A stretch of DNA of 64,000 nt, from contig NZ_PEND01000007.1 of the NCBI RefSeq assembly GCF_002844195.1, positions 124,001 through 188,000 on the forward strand, written 5' to 3'. The notes beneath the pieces are model-generated. The model worked only from the letters and a program-made list of their open reading frames with translations. It ran no database searches and was not told the DNA's origin. This DNA comes from Halegenticoccus soli (GTDB lineage: Archaea > Halobacteriota > Halobacteria > Halobacteriales > Haloferacaceae). Shown piece after piece: positions 16,582-25,142 of this stretch. Made by a program: the position numbers and the translations under genes. Positions within the stretch are counted from its first letter, which is position 1. Every line of letters begins with the position of its first letter.

Positions 16582-16887
16582 TCAGAACGCGCTCTCTCCG
16601 ACCGTTTCGAGGTACTCCGCCTCGCCGACGTGGTCGTTCTCGGCGAAGTCCGTCACGCGGACGCGGACGCGCCTGTCGAGCAGCCCGTCCGGCGCGTCCG
16701 GGACGCGGATCACGGTGTCGCCGACGCGAACCACCGCCGTGCCGTTCTCGTACCCGGTGACGAACACCGAGATCTCCTCGCCGACCTCGAAGGACGGGTG
16801 CGTCGTCCGGAACGACCACCCGGTCAGATACTTGTCGAGCGTCGTTCGGAACGCCCCGCCGCCCAGGTACCTGTCGAGGAAGCTCAT
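16582..16887 (-). CDS. Small protein coupled to NhaC, beta-barrel/TRAM-like C-terminus
   Basis: A 101-residue protein. The first 35 residues hold a short internal repeat (YLGGGAFRTTLDKYL / YLTGWSFRTTHPSF). The remainder is strand-rich, with VGEEISVFVTGYENGTAVVRVGDTVIRVPDAPDGLLDRRVRVRVTDF resembling TRAM/OB-like barrels found in haloarchaeal proteins. Its ATG overlaps the stop of the NhaC gene (ATGA), so it is co-translated with the antiporter. A regulatory or accessory role for the antiporter is only inference. Confidence 0.7.
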   Translation of the reverse strand: MSFLDRYLGGGAFRTTLDKYLTGWSFRTTHPSFEVGEEISVFVTGYENGTAVVRVGDTVIRVPDAPDGLLDRRVRVRVTDFAENDHVGEAEYLETVGESAF

Positions 16888-18440
16888 ACGCGCGCCACCT
16901 CCTTGACCTCGCGGTCGGACGTGTACTCGCGGCCGAAGCCGGTCAGCGCCGCCACGAGGAACACGGTCACCAGCAGCCAGCCGTGGAAGACGAACGGCCA
17001 CACCTCGGCGGGGTTGACGATCATGCTCCGCGTGAACCAGTCGTACTGGTTCGGGAGCCCCTGCATGGCCGCGAAGCCGACGAGCACGCCCCCGGACCAC
17101 GGGAAGATGTACCCGAGCGCGGAGGTGTTCGCGTCGAGGATGTTCGCCCGGCGGTAGCCGTTGATGTTGAACCGCTCGCCGAGGCGCGCGATGTACGGCG
17201 CGATGGCGATCTCGGCGGCGGTGTTGATCGTTATCATCGCGTTGACGATGGCGGTGCCGAGCACCATCGACGTCTCGGCCCGGCGGACGCTGGTGGCGAC
17301 CGAGTCGAGGAGCCAGTCCTGCAGGGCGGCGAACCCGCCGCCGCGGATCATGATCTGCGCGCCGGCGACGATGAGCAGCGTGAGCACGATGAGCGGGAAG
17401 AAGCCCTCGGCGCCCGAGTAGAGGCTCCCGCCGACGCCGACCTCCTCGGTCCCGACGAGTTCGACGAACGGCAGGAACGAGAGCGACTGCGCGACGGCGG
17501 CGTCGCGCGGCGCGTTGAACACGACCATGTCGCTGAACGACGCCAGACCGAACACGACGTTGATCAGGAACGCGACGATGATCCCCCAGGAGATGGCCTC
17601 GACGATGTGCCGACCGGACACCGCGGTCGCGATGACCACGAAGATCGACAGGAGGTGGAGCAGGCCGCCCGGTTCGCTGTTCGCGACGAACACCTCGCGG
17701 AACTGCCCGGCGACGTCGACGCCCGACATGGCGTTGCCGGCGACGACGTACGCCGCGAACGCGATCACGGCCGCGACGATCGCGTACTTGAAGCGCGACG
17801 CGACCACGCCGCCGATGTCCGAATCCTGCGTCACGGCGCTCACGATGGTGGTGTCGCTCACCGGCGCGAGGTTGTCGCCGAACACGGCCCCCGAGAGGAT
17901 CGCCCCGAACAGCAGGACGGGGTTCGCCCCGAGCAGGACGCCCGCCGGGAAGAAGAGGGTCGTGAACGCGACGGTGGTGCCGTAGCCGGTGCCGATACCC
18001 GTCGCGAGCAGCGCGGCGAGGATGAACGTGATCGCCGGAAACAGCGCCGCGCCGATCTCCAGCACGGTGGCCGCCCAGACGAGGCCGCCGACGAACCCGC
18101 CCGTCTGGATCGTGGCGGCGAACATCCCCGCCCACAGCCACGCCACGACGGCCGTCGCCGCGACGCGTCTCGTCATCCCCTCGAAGATCGTGTTCGCGTA
18201 CGCCTTCCACGATCCCTTCGCGAACAGCATTCCGATGATGAGCGCGATCAGCATCCCCGCGACCAGTCCGGTCGTGTCACCGATCCGGAGGAGCCCGCTC
18301 TGTACGATCGCCCACAGGATGAAGAACGCGATCGGGAACGCGCTCATCCACTTTCCGCCGCGGAACTCGATGCGATCGGACCGCTCCGCGGCTTCCGCCT
18401 CTTCGAGTTCTTCGTCGATCGTTTCGTCGTCAGTGGCCAT
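16884..18440 (-). CDS. Na+/H+ antiporter, NhaC family
   Basis: A 518-residue polytopic protein with about twelve membrane helices and an acidic N-terminal tail (DDETIDEELEEAEAAERSD). The family signature is clear: GTGYGTTVAFTTLFFPAGVLLG, AILSGAVFGDNLAPVSDTTIVSAVTQDSDIGG (the DNLAPVSDTT core of the ion site), and a long C-terminal half with helices such as INTAAEIAIAPYIARLGERF. It exchanges cytoplasmic Na+ for H+, important in a salt-loving cell. A strong TATA box lies 34 bases upstream. The gene is followed by a co-translated small protein. Confidence 0.9.
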   Translation of the reverse strand: MATDDETIDEELEEAEAAERSDRIEFRGGKWMSAFPIAFFILWAIVQSGLLRIGDTTGLVAGMLIALIIGMLFAKGSWKAYANTIFEGMTRRVAATAVVAWLWAGMFAATIQTGGFVGGLVWAATVLEIGAALFPAITFILAALLATGIGTGYGTTVAFTTLFFPAGVLLGANPVLLFGAILSGAVFGDNLAPVSDTTIVSAVTQDSDIGGVVASRFKYAIVAAVIAFAAYVVAGNAMSGVDVAGQFREVFVANSEPGGLLHLLSIFVVIATAVSGRHIVEAISWGIIVAFLINVVFGLASFSDMVVFNAPRDAAVAQSLSFLPFVELVGTEEVGVGGSLYSGAEGFFPLIVLTLLIVAGAQIMIRGGGFAALQDWLLDSVATSVRRAETSMVLGTAIVNAMITINTAAEIAIAPYIARLGERFNINGYRRANILDANTSALGYIFPWSGGVLVGFAAMQGLPNQYDWFTRSMIVNPAEVWPFVFHGWLLVTVFLVAALTGFGREYTSDREVKEVARV

Positions 18441-18472
18441 GTCGCATCACGTATTCGCATGATTCTACACAG

Positions 18473-18481
18473 GTATATAAA
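18473..18481 (-). promoter_or_regulatory. TATA box of the NhaC operon
   Basis: The minus strand reads TTTATATACC, ending about 34 bases before the antiporter ATG at 18440, which predicts a leader of about ten bases. It is one of the cleanest TATA boxes in the window. Confidence 0.65.
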
Positions 18482-18601
18482 TGCCTACGTCACCGCGTCT
18501 GACACCGCCGGTCGGACGAACTGCGGTCGGGCGATTCGTCGCGGGCGGTCGTCCTTGGCCTCTTCTCCAGCAATTAAGAGCGCCGGCGCACTGGTAGCCA
18601 C

Positions 18602-19882
18602 ATGGACCAGTCGAAAGACGCGGACGACCTCGTCGCGCTTCGCCGCGACCTCCACCGACATCCCGAGCCCGCCTGGCGCGAGTTTTACACGACGGCGCGC
18701 ATCGTCGACGAACTCGAAACGCGGCCGCTCGACGAACTGTACGTCGGGCCGGAGGTGCTCGCAGACGAGCGCCTCGCCGTCCCCGACGGGGCCGAACTCG
18801 ACGAGTGGTTCGAACGGGCCCGCGCCGAGGGCGCACGCGAGGACATCCTGGACGACCTGAAGGGCGGATACACCGGGGCCGTGGCGACCCTCCGCGAGGG
18901 CGACGGGCCGACCGTCGGCCTCCGGGTCGACATCGACGCGCTCCCCATCCTCGAATCGAAGGGGGGCGACCACGCCCCCGCCGCGGGCGGCTACCGCTCG
19001 GAGCGCGAGGGGTACATGCACGCCTGCGGACACGACGCCCACGCGACCATCGGCGTCGGCGTGATCGACGCGATCGCCGACAGCGACTTCGAGGGCACGC
19101 TGAAGGTGTTCTTCCAGCCGAGCGAGGAACTCGTGGCCGGCGGCAAGCCCATGGCCGAGGGCGGCCACCTCGACGACGTGGACTACCTCCTCGCCGTGCA
19201 CGTCGGCCTCGACCACCCCACCGGCGAGATCGTCGCCGGGATCGACGGCTTCCTCGCGGTGCACCACTTCCGCGCCGAGTTCGCGGGCCACCCGGCCCAC
19301 GCGGGCGCCAAGCCGGAGGAGGGCGACAACGCGGTGCTGGCGATGGCGACCGCGGTGCAGAACCTCTACGGGATCTCCCGGCACTCGGACGGCGCGACGC
19401 GCGTCAACGCCGGACTCGTCGGCGGCGGGACGGCGACGAACATCATCCCCGAGGAGGCGTTCGTCGAGGGGGAGGTCCGGGGCGAGACGACAGAGCTGAT
19501 GGAGTACATGCGCGAACGCGCCGAGCGCGTCGTCGAGAGCGCGGCGGAGATGCACGGCTGCGAGGTGTCGCTCTCGACGGAGGGGCGAGCGCCGAGCGCC
19601 CGCAGCGACCGCGCCCTCGCCGACATCGTCGCTGAGGTCAGCGGCGGCGTCGACGGCGTCGAGTCGATCCTGGACCGGGACGCGCTCGGCGGCAGCGAGG
19701 ACGCGACGTACCTGATGCGTCGGGTGCAGGAAAACGGCGGCAAGGCGGCGTACGTCGGCGTCGGGACCGACCACCCCGGCGGCCACCACACGGGCACGTT
19801 CGACGTCGACGAGTCGTCCATCCCGATCGCCGTCGACGTGCTCTCGGGTGCGATCCGCGAGATCGCCGCGCGGCGGCCGTAG
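18602..19882 (+). CDS. M20-family amidohydrolase, AbgA/p-aminobenzoyl-glutamate hydrolase-like
   Basis: A 426-residue zinc amidohydrolase. It opens with VALRRDLHRHPEPAWREFYT, typical of M20D amidohydrolases. The first metal region is GLRVDIDALPI, then HACGHDAHATIGVGVIDAI, then FQPSEE with the catalytic Glu, and the C-terminal metal ligand region GVGTDHPGGHHTGTFDVDESS. The 90-residue insert before GYTGAVATL and the length match AbgA-like subunits rather than short IAA-amino acid hydrolases. It cleaves an N-acyl or aminoacyl amide; true substrate unknown. A TATA-like box (caattaagag) lies about 27 bases before the ATG. Confidence 0.87.
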   Translation: MDQSKDADDLVALRRDLHRHPEPAWREFYTTARIVDELETRPLDELYVGPEVLADERLAVPDGAELDEWFERARAEGAREDILDDLKGGYTGAVATLREGDGPTVGLRVDIDALPILESKGGDHAPAAGGYRSEREGYMHACGHDAHATIGVGVIDAIADSDFEGTLKVFFQPSEELVAGGKPMAEGGHLDDVDYLLAVHVGLDHPTGEIVAGIDGFLAVHHFRAEFAGHPAHAGAKPEEGDNAVLAMATAVQNLYGISRHSDGATRVNAGLVGGGTATNIIPEEAFVEGEVRGETTELMEYMRERAERVVESAAEMHGCEVSLSTEGRAPSARSDRALADIVAEVSGGVDGVESILDRDALGGSEDATYLMRRVQENGGKAAYVGVGTDHPGGHHTGTFDVDESSIPIAVDVLSGAIREIAARRP

Positions 19883-20096
19883 ATCACATCGACTGTCGAT
19901 CACGGCGGCCGTAATCGCGGGTATCGGAGACCGCGGCGGAACGAGAACCGAGGCGGGCGACCCGGAGGCGTCGAAGCGGCGGTTCGAGACACCGGAAGAG
20001 GACCGCCCGTGAGGGCCGAAGCGGGGAAAGTGAAGAACTCGGAGGGCCGAAGCGGAGCCGACGGGACTCGGCGGGCCGGAGGGGAGACGGATTCGC

Positions 20097-20122
20097 GGCG
20101 CGGCGTCCGCGGACGCCGCGCC
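20097..20122. repeat. 26-bp perfect palindrome between convergent genes
   Basis: Bases 20097-20122 are their own reverse complement (arm GGCGCGGCGTCC with a central GC). The site lies downstream of both the M20 hydrolase and the TFB gene, which converge here. It could form a strong hairpin in either transcript, acting as a bidirectional terminator or RNA stabiliser; no T-run follows on either side. Just before it, the 14-mer gagggccgaagcgg is repeated at 20011 and 20042. Confidence 0.6.
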
Positions 20123-20172
20123 CCCCGGCGAGTTCGATCCGAGAGATCCGTTCGATCGGATCGGCGCGCCGG

Positions 20173-21162
20173 CTATTCCGTCCCCTCCATGAGGGCCAGC
20201 GCCTCGATCTGCTCGTGGTAGCGGTTGCGGATCGTCACCATGGTCACCTGCGCGACATCGCTGACCTCCTTTTGCGTCCGCTTTTCGTTGCAGAGCATCG
20301 AGGCGGTGTAGATCGCGGCCGCGGCGCAGCCGGTGGGGGACTTTCCTGAGAGGAGCCCCTCCTCGGTGGCGATGTCGAGCACTTCGCGCGCCTTCGCCTG
20401 AACCTCCTCGTCGAGTTCGAGCTCCGAGCAGAACCGGGGCAGGAACTGCTTGGGGTCGACTGGGCACAGTTCGAGGCCGAGTTCCTGCGAGACGTACCGG
20501 TACGTCCGGCCGATGTCCCGCTTTTCGATCCGCGAGACCTCGGCGACCTCGTCGAGGCTGCGCGGGATGCCCTCCTGGCGGCACGCCGCGTACAGCGCGC
20601 TGGTCGCCATCCCCTCGATCGAGCGCCCGCGGATCAGATCCTCGTCGAGCGCGCGGCGGTAGATGACGGACGCGACCTCGCGGACCGACCGCGGCACGCC
20701 GAGCGCGCTCGACATCCGTTCGATCTCCGAGAGCGCGAACCGGAGGTTGCGCTCCTTCGCGTTCTGCGTCCGGATGCGCTCCTGCCAGGAGCGGAGCCGG
20801 TGCATCCGCTGGCGCTTCTCCGCCGACAGCAGTTGCCCGCTGGCGTCCCTGTTGCGCCAGTCGATCGTCGTGCTCAGCCCGCGGTCGTGGATCGACTCCG
20901 TCAGCGGGGACCCCACCCGCGACTTCTCGCGGTGTTCGCTGTGGTTGTACGCCCGCCACTCCGGACCGAAGTCGATCCGGCTCTCGTCGACGACCAGCCC
21001 GCACTCCTCGCAGACGAGCTCCTCGCCGTCGGAGCTCTTCGTGCACGGCCCGTCGCACTCGGGGCACCGTCGGACGGCGTCCGACCGAGCGTCCGCGTTC
21101 CGTTCGGTCCGCTCCGCGTTTCGTCCGGGCGTTTCGGCCGTCCTGAGCTGATTTTGAGACAT
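20173..21162 (-). CDS. tfb: Transcription initiation factor IIB (TFB)
   Basis: A 329-residue archaeal TFB, which recruits RNA polymerase to TBP-bound promoters. The N-terminal zinc ribbon is [28 protein letters not shown]. Next comes the B-reader/linker region ([38 protein letters not shown]). Two cyclin folds follow: about 135-220 ([20 protein letters not shown]) and about 225-325 ([22 protein letters not shown]), the second ending in a recognition-helix-like [20 protein letters not shown]. Haloarchaea carry several TFB paralogues; the long polar N-terminal extension (residues 1-30) marks this one. A GGGGAG ribosome-binding site lies before the ATG. Confidence 0.95.
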   Translation of the reverse strand: MSQNQLRTAETPGRNAERTERNADARSDAVRRCPECDGPCTKSSDGEELVCEECGLVVDESRIDFGPEWRAYNHSEHREKSRVGSPLTESIHDRGLSTTIDWRNRDASGQLLSAEKRQRMHRLRSWQERIRTQNAKERNLRFALSEIERMSSALGVPRSVREVASVIYRRALDEDLIRGRSIEGMATSALYAACRQEGIPRSLDEVAEVSRIEKRDIGRTYRYVSQELGLELCPVDPKQFLPRFCSELELDEEVQAKAREVLDIATEEGLLSGKSPTGCAAAAIYTASMLCNEKRTQKEVSDVAQVTMVTIRNRYHEQIEALALMEGTE

Positions 21163-21174
21163 CGTTGATCTCCC

Positions 21175-21288
21175 CTATCCGCTGTGTAGCTGGCGTTCGG
21201 TGATCCGCGGGGGATCGCACTCCGTGCGCGGCGCGACCGGCGTCGAGCGGTCGCCCGCCGCGGCGTCGGTCGTCCGATCGTCAGTCAT
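21175..21288 (-). CDS. Candidate 37-residue ORF upstream of tfb
   Basis: A short ORF (MTDDRTTDAAAGDRSTPVAP, then RTECDPPRITERQLHSG) ends 12 bases before the tfb ATG. Its own ATG is preceded by GAGGGG, a good ribosome-binding site, and the codons are GC-rich at third positions like a real haloarchaeal gene. It could be a small protein or a leader that couples translation into tfb. I know of no homologue, so confidence is modest. The frame is open further up to 21360, but that part lacks acidic composition. Confidence 0.4.
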   Translation of the reverse strand: MTDDRTTDAAAGDRSTPVAPRTECDPPRITERQLHSG

Positions 21289-21422
21289 CCCCTCACAGGC
21301 CGTTCGGCCTACCTGACCACAGCAACGATCGACAAAAAGAGGTTCTGACCGAACTCTCAAAACGGGCGTCTCGGCCGCTCCGTCCGAGAAGTCGAAAAAC
21401 GAGCCCGGCGAGAGGGGCGCGG

Positions 21423-22277
21423 CTACGTCGTCGCTTCGATGCGAGCCACCGTCGGCTCGCCGTCGTCGACGCGCACGTCGCTCGCCAGCCGGTTCAGCAC
21501 CGTCCCGCCGTCGCGCTCCTGCTCGATCAGGCCCGCCTCTTCGAGCCGAGAGAGGTGGTACGAGACCGTGCCGGGCGTCCGGTCGACCTCCGAAGCCACC
21601 TCCGAGACGGTCGCGGGAGCCAGCCGCGCGACCGCGTCGAGCACCGTCGCGGCGGCGTCGTCGTCCAGGGCGGCGGTGAGCTCGACCCGCTCGGCGCCGA
21701 CCGGGAAGAACCGCTGCTTGCCCCGGATCTTCTCGCCGAAGATCAGCCGCTCCCGTTCGAGCACCTTGATGTGGTACCTGACGGTCGAGCGGGGCGTGTC
21801 AGTTCGCTCTGCGATCTCCGAGACGTACGTTCCCGGCGCGCTCGCGATCGTCTCGTACACCCGCTTTCGGACGTCGTTTTCGAGCGGGCTCGACTCGTCG
21901 TGCCGGCTGTAGCCGAGCAGCAGGACGACCCCGGTCGGGTTGAAGTCGTCGAGCCGACCGCGGAGGACGTACTCGAAGGCGTCGGTCGTCGAGGACGACG
22001 GAGCGAGCTGCGTCCCCCCGTCGTTCCGCTCGGCGATCGAACCCGCGACCGTCGCGGATCCGTGCTGTGGACCGCCGGGGACGGTTGCGCTGAATCCGCC
22101 GGGGACGGTCGCGTCGAATCCGCCGGCGTCGATCGCGTCGACGCCGGAGTGACCGGCGTGATCAGCCGCGTGCGGTTCCTCCTGCGCCGCGGCCGCGAAG
22201 GCCGGGGCCGCCGCGCTCGCGAGCACGAGGACGACAGTGACCGAGACGAGCGCCCTCAGGTACGTCGAGCGTTCCAT
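21423..22277 (-). CDS. Signal-peptide-bearing tandem winged-helix regulator
   Basis: A 284-residue protein. Residues 1-30 form a Sec-type signal or anchor (RALVSVTVVLVLASAAAPAFA). A Gly/Thr/Val-rich linker with a duplicated decapeptide (FDATVPGG / FSATVPGG) follows. Two winged-helix domains come next: one at about 135-200 (ENDVRKRVYETIASAPGTYVSEIAERTDTPRSTVRYHIKVLERERLI) and one at about 205-270 (ATVLDAVARLAPATVSEVASEVDRTPGTVSYHLSRLEEAGLIEQERDGGTVL). Both resemble ArsR/MarR-type DNA-binding units. A paralogue of the same layout lies at 43581-44351. How DNA-binding domains sit behind an export signal is unclear. Confidence 0.8.
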   Translation of the reverse strand: MERSTYLRALVSVTVVLVLASAAAPAFAAAAQEEPHAADHAGHSGVDAIDAGGFDATVPGGFSATVPGGPQHGSATVAGSIAERNDGGTQLAPSSSTTDAFEYVLRGRLDDFNPTGVVLLLGYSRHDESSPLENDVRKRVYETIASAPGTYVSEIAERTDTPRSTVRYHIKVLERERLIFGEKIRGKQRFFPVGAERVELTAALDDDAAATVLDAVARLAPATVSEVASEVDRTPGTVSYHLSRLEEAGLIEQERDGGTVLNRLASDVRVDDGEPTVARIEATT

Positions 22278-22614
22278 GGTGTCTGCGTTTGCTGTGACAT
22301 TCTCTCCTCTCTGCCGGTTCGTTCGCTCTCTCTTTTCCGGTGTCGTGACTACCCTTGTGGTCCCAGTGCTTATAGCCTTCTTGGACCGCCGATCGAAATC
22401 GACGGACGCCGAAACGACCTGCGACGGCCGTCGGCTTCGGGGGGCGACTGTCGTCGGTCGACGGACGCCCGACGCGGTCGTCGGACGACGGCGCAACCGG
22501 CGTCAGTAGGCGGAGTCGGGACACGACCGGCGTCGGGCGACGGAACCGGGACGCGACCCCGCGCGGGTCCCCGGATCTGAGCGCCGCCGGCGCGGTCGCG
22601 GGGACGCCCGAGAA
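22278..22614 (-). promoter_or_regulatory. Promoter and leader of the winged-helix gene; rest without a gene
   Basis: A TATA-like box (minus strand GGCTATAAGC, 22368-22377) predicts a start near 22343 and a leader of about 65 bases. The leader contains a short ORF on the minus strand, ATG 22300 to TGA 22256-22258 (14 codons), which overlaps the real start and has a GGAG site upstream. From 22380 to 22614 I see only GC-rich DNA without a supported gene. Confidence 0.5.
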
Positions 22615-23985
22615 TCAGTACTTCGCTTCGGCGCCGGTCGTCTCGTAGATGCTGTCCATGAGCGCGTCGCGTCCCTCCTGCCAGGCGGCGAGCGCACCGG
22701 GCCGCGTCGGATACCGCCGGTAGTGGTCGATGAGCTCCTCCGCGAGCCGCTTCGTCCGGTAGAAGTTCCAGATCACGCCCCAGTAGTCGCGGCTCTGGAC
22801 AGCCGTCCGGAGCTTCAGCTTCCACCCCATGGACGTCTGCCCGGAGTACAGCGCCTCCGCGAGTTTCTCGCCCGGCAGCGAGGCGAGAAGGCCCATCAGG
22901 TCGTCCACGTCGACGGCCGTCGAGAGGACGTTGTACACGTCCAGCCCGGCGTACCGCGCGCCGAAGTGCTCCATCACCCGCTCGTTGTAGCGCCACAGCG
23001 CCGCCTCGCTCGCGTCGCCCTCCTCGACGGCCCGGACCGCCTGCTCGCCGGCGTAGTTGCCCGCGTACGCCGCACCGGCGATCCCGCCACCGGTGGTGGG
23101 GTTGACGTGGCCGGCGGCGTCGCCCGCGGCCAGAAAGCCCGGCGCGACCGCGGAATCGTACGGCCGCCGCGTCGGCAGCGCCGCCCCCAGCTTGTCCGTC
23201 ACCTTCGCCCCCGCGAACTCCGGTCGGTTCCGCAGGTCCTCCTTGAGGTCCTCGACGAGCTTCATCGGCTCCTCGTTCATCTGGAATCCGAGTCCGGCGT
23301 TGATCTCCGTCCCCGTGCGCGGGAAGTACCACAGGTAGCCCGCGGCGCGCTTCGTCGGCTTGAACACGAGCGCGTCCTTCCACGGCACCTCCTCTCTCAC
23401 CTCGACGATCTCGCGGTAGGCGGAGCAGAACTGCGAGTACGAGACGTTCGTGTCGAACGTCGCCCCCGAGAGGTCGGCCTTGTCCTGGAGGATGGAGAGC
23501 GCGCCCGCGCCGTCGATGGTGACCGCGGCGTCGTACTCGACGACCTCGCCCCTGCGCTTGCCGCGGACGCCCGTCACCCGACCGTCGTCGTCCTGCGTCA
23601 CGTCCTGGACCACCGTGTCGTAGTGGAACTCGGCGCCGGCGTCCTTCGCTCCCTCGATGATCCGCCGGCCGTAGTCCCAGCGGTCGATGACCGCGAGCTC
23701 GCCCGGCACGGGGATCTCGAGCACCGTGTCGTGGGAGGGGATCTCGAACCGGCCGTGGTCGACGCCGGTGTTCGTGAACGCGGGCTCGATCTGCGACTTG
23801 GGGATCGCGTCGGGGAACGCGTCCGCGCCCTTCAGGGCGTCGCCGCAGGCGATGTGCCCCGCCTCCTCCTCGGACTTCCGCTCGACGACGACCACGTCGA
23901 GTCCCTCGTTGGCGACGGTCGCCGCCGCGTAACACCCGGCGGTCCCCGCGCCGACCACCGCGACGTCGCACTCGTAACTGGTCAT
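22615..23985 (-). CDS. Geranylgeranyl reductase family FAD-dependent oxidoreductase
   Basis: A 456-residue flavoprotein of the family that saturates geranylgeranyl chains of archaeal membrane lipids (digeranylgeranylglycerophospholipid reductase) or related isoprenoids. The FAD Rossmann motif is DVAVVGAGTAGCYAAATVANEGLDVVVVE at the N-terminus. The second FAD contact, APGFLAAGDAAGHVNPTTGGGIAGAAYAG, lies near residue 285. The substrate-pocket segment WYFPRTGTEINAGLGFQ matches the family's YxWxFPk pattern. Length is normal. It may act on lipids, menaquinone side chains or carotenoid precursors; haloarchaea have several paralogues. Confidence 0.88.
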   Translation of the reverse strand: MTSYECDVAVVGAGTAGCYAAATVANEGLDVVVVERKSEEEAGHIACGDALKGADAFPDAIPKSQIEPAFTNTGVDHGRFEIPSHDTVLEIPVPGELAVIDRWDYGRRIIEGAKDAGAEFHYDTVVQDVTQDDDGRVTGVRGKRRGEVVEYDAAVTIDGAGALSILQDKADLSGATFDTNVSYSQFCSAYREIVEVREEVPWKDALVFKPTKRAAGYLWYFPRTGTEINAGLGFQMNEEPMKLVEDLKEDLRNRPEFAGAKVTDKLGAALPTRRPYDSAVAPGFLAAGDAAGHVNPTTGGGIAGAAYAGNYAGEQAVRAVEEGDASEAALWRYNERVMEHFGARYAGLDVYNVLSTAVDVDDLMGLLASLPGEKLAEALYSGQTSMGWKLKLRTAVQSRDYWGVIWNFYRTKRLAEELIDHYRRYPTRPGALAAWQEGRDALMDSIYETTGAEAKY

Positions 23986-24080
23986 TGGGGAGAGTGCATA
24001 TCCCGGGAGGAAAACTCTTTATCCCCGAATCCGTCCCCCGCGGCGCGACGTAATGCCGAGGGCGACGGTCGCGCCCCCGC

Positions 24081-25142
24081 TCAGTCCTCGCCCGATTCGT
24101 AGTGGTCGCCGGCGGCCTCGGGGATCCGCGTCCGTCCGAACAGCGCCAGGACGACGATGACCGCGACGTACGGGATGGTCCGCACGAGCGACTGCGGGAC
24201 GGCGATGATGGCCGCCGCCTGCAGGCGGATCTGCAGCGCGTCGAGGCCCGCGAAGAGGAACGTCGAGAGCAGCGCCCCGACCGGGTTGTAGTTGCCGAAC
24301 AGGTACGCCACGATGGCGATGAACCCCTTGCCGTTGACCATCGTCGCGCCGTTGCCGATGAACTGCCCGAGGCTCAGAGAGAGCGCGGCGCCGCCGAAGC
24401 CCGCGAGCACGCCGGACAGGAGCACCGCGGCGTAGCGCACGCGCGTGACGTTCACGCCCGCGGTGTCGAGCGCCTTCGGGTTCTCGCCGCTGGCGACGAC
24501 CCACCGGCCGAACGACGTCCGGTTCAGCGCGTACCACGACAGGCCGACCGCGGCGAACATCAGGTAGACCACGGGGTTCGCGTCGAACAGCGCGCCGAAG
24601 AACGGGATCTCCGACAGCACCGGCACCGTGATCGTCCCGAACGATCCCTCCAGGCTCTCCGTGTTCGGCCCGCCGTAGATGGCCTGGGAGGCGAACGGCG
24701 CGAGGCCGAGCGCGATGAGCCAGACGGCGAGGCCGGCGATGATCTGGTCGGCCCGGAACTCGATGCAGACGACGGCGAACAGCCCGGCGAGGAGCGTGCT
24801 CGCGAGGACGCCGACGAGGAGGCCGAGCCAGACGCTCCCGCCCACGTCCGCCGCGTACACCGCGACGAACGCCGAGATGATGAGAAGCCCCTCCAGCCCG
24901 ATGTTGATCACCCCGCTCTTCTCGGCGAAGATGCCGCCGAGCGCCGCGAACGCGATGGGGACGGACAGGCGGAGCGTCGCGGCGAGCGCGCTCTTCGTGA
25001 ACGCCACACGCAGCACCTTGCCGGGCGTCGAGTCGGGCATCGCCACGCCGGCCAGGACGAACAGCGCGACGGCGGCGCCGAGGGCGAGGCCCGCGAGCCG
25101 TCGCGTGGAGAGTCCCGCGCGGGAGGCGACGGCGTTACTCAT
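24081..25142 (-). CDS. ABC transporter permease, BmpA/nucleoside importer type (second permease)
   Basis: A 353-residue permease of the BPD_transp_2 family. About eight to ten helices are visible; IAFAALGGIFAEKSGVINIGLEGLLIISAFVAVYAA is the highly conserved segment of guanosine/nucleoside importers such as NupQ/YufQ. The family EAA-like loop GENPKALDTAGVNVTRVRYAAVLLSG is present. Its ATG (25142) overlaps the end of the upstream permease gene by eight bases (ATGAGTAA). It pairs with the other permease, ATPase and binding protein in one operon. The frame is open to 25184 but ATG 25142 gives the normal N-terminus. Confidence 0.9.
   Translation of the reverse strand: MSNAVASRAGLSTRRLAGLALGAAVALFVLAGVAMPDSTPGKVLRVAFTKSALAATLRLSVPIAFAALGGIFAEKSGVINIGLEGLLIISAFVAVYAADVGGSVWLGLLVGVLASTLLAGLFAVVCIEFRADQIIAGLAVWLIALGLAPFASQAIYGGPNTESLEGSFGTITVPVLSEIPFFGALFDANPVVYLMFAAVGLSWYALNRTSFGRWVVASGENPKALDTAGVNVTRVRYAAVLLSGVLAGFGGAALSLSLGQFIGNGATMVNGKGFIAIVAYLFGNYNPVGALLSTFLFAGLDALQIRLQAAAIIAVPQSLVRTIPYVAVIVVLALFGRTRIPEAAGDHYESGED

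Noticed and set aside
21334-21350. 14-mer aaagaggttctgac shared with 43499-43516, both about 80 bases downstream of the two winged-helix paralogues
   Set aside because: A shared 14-mer is expected by chance many times in a window of this size; only the matching position is curious.
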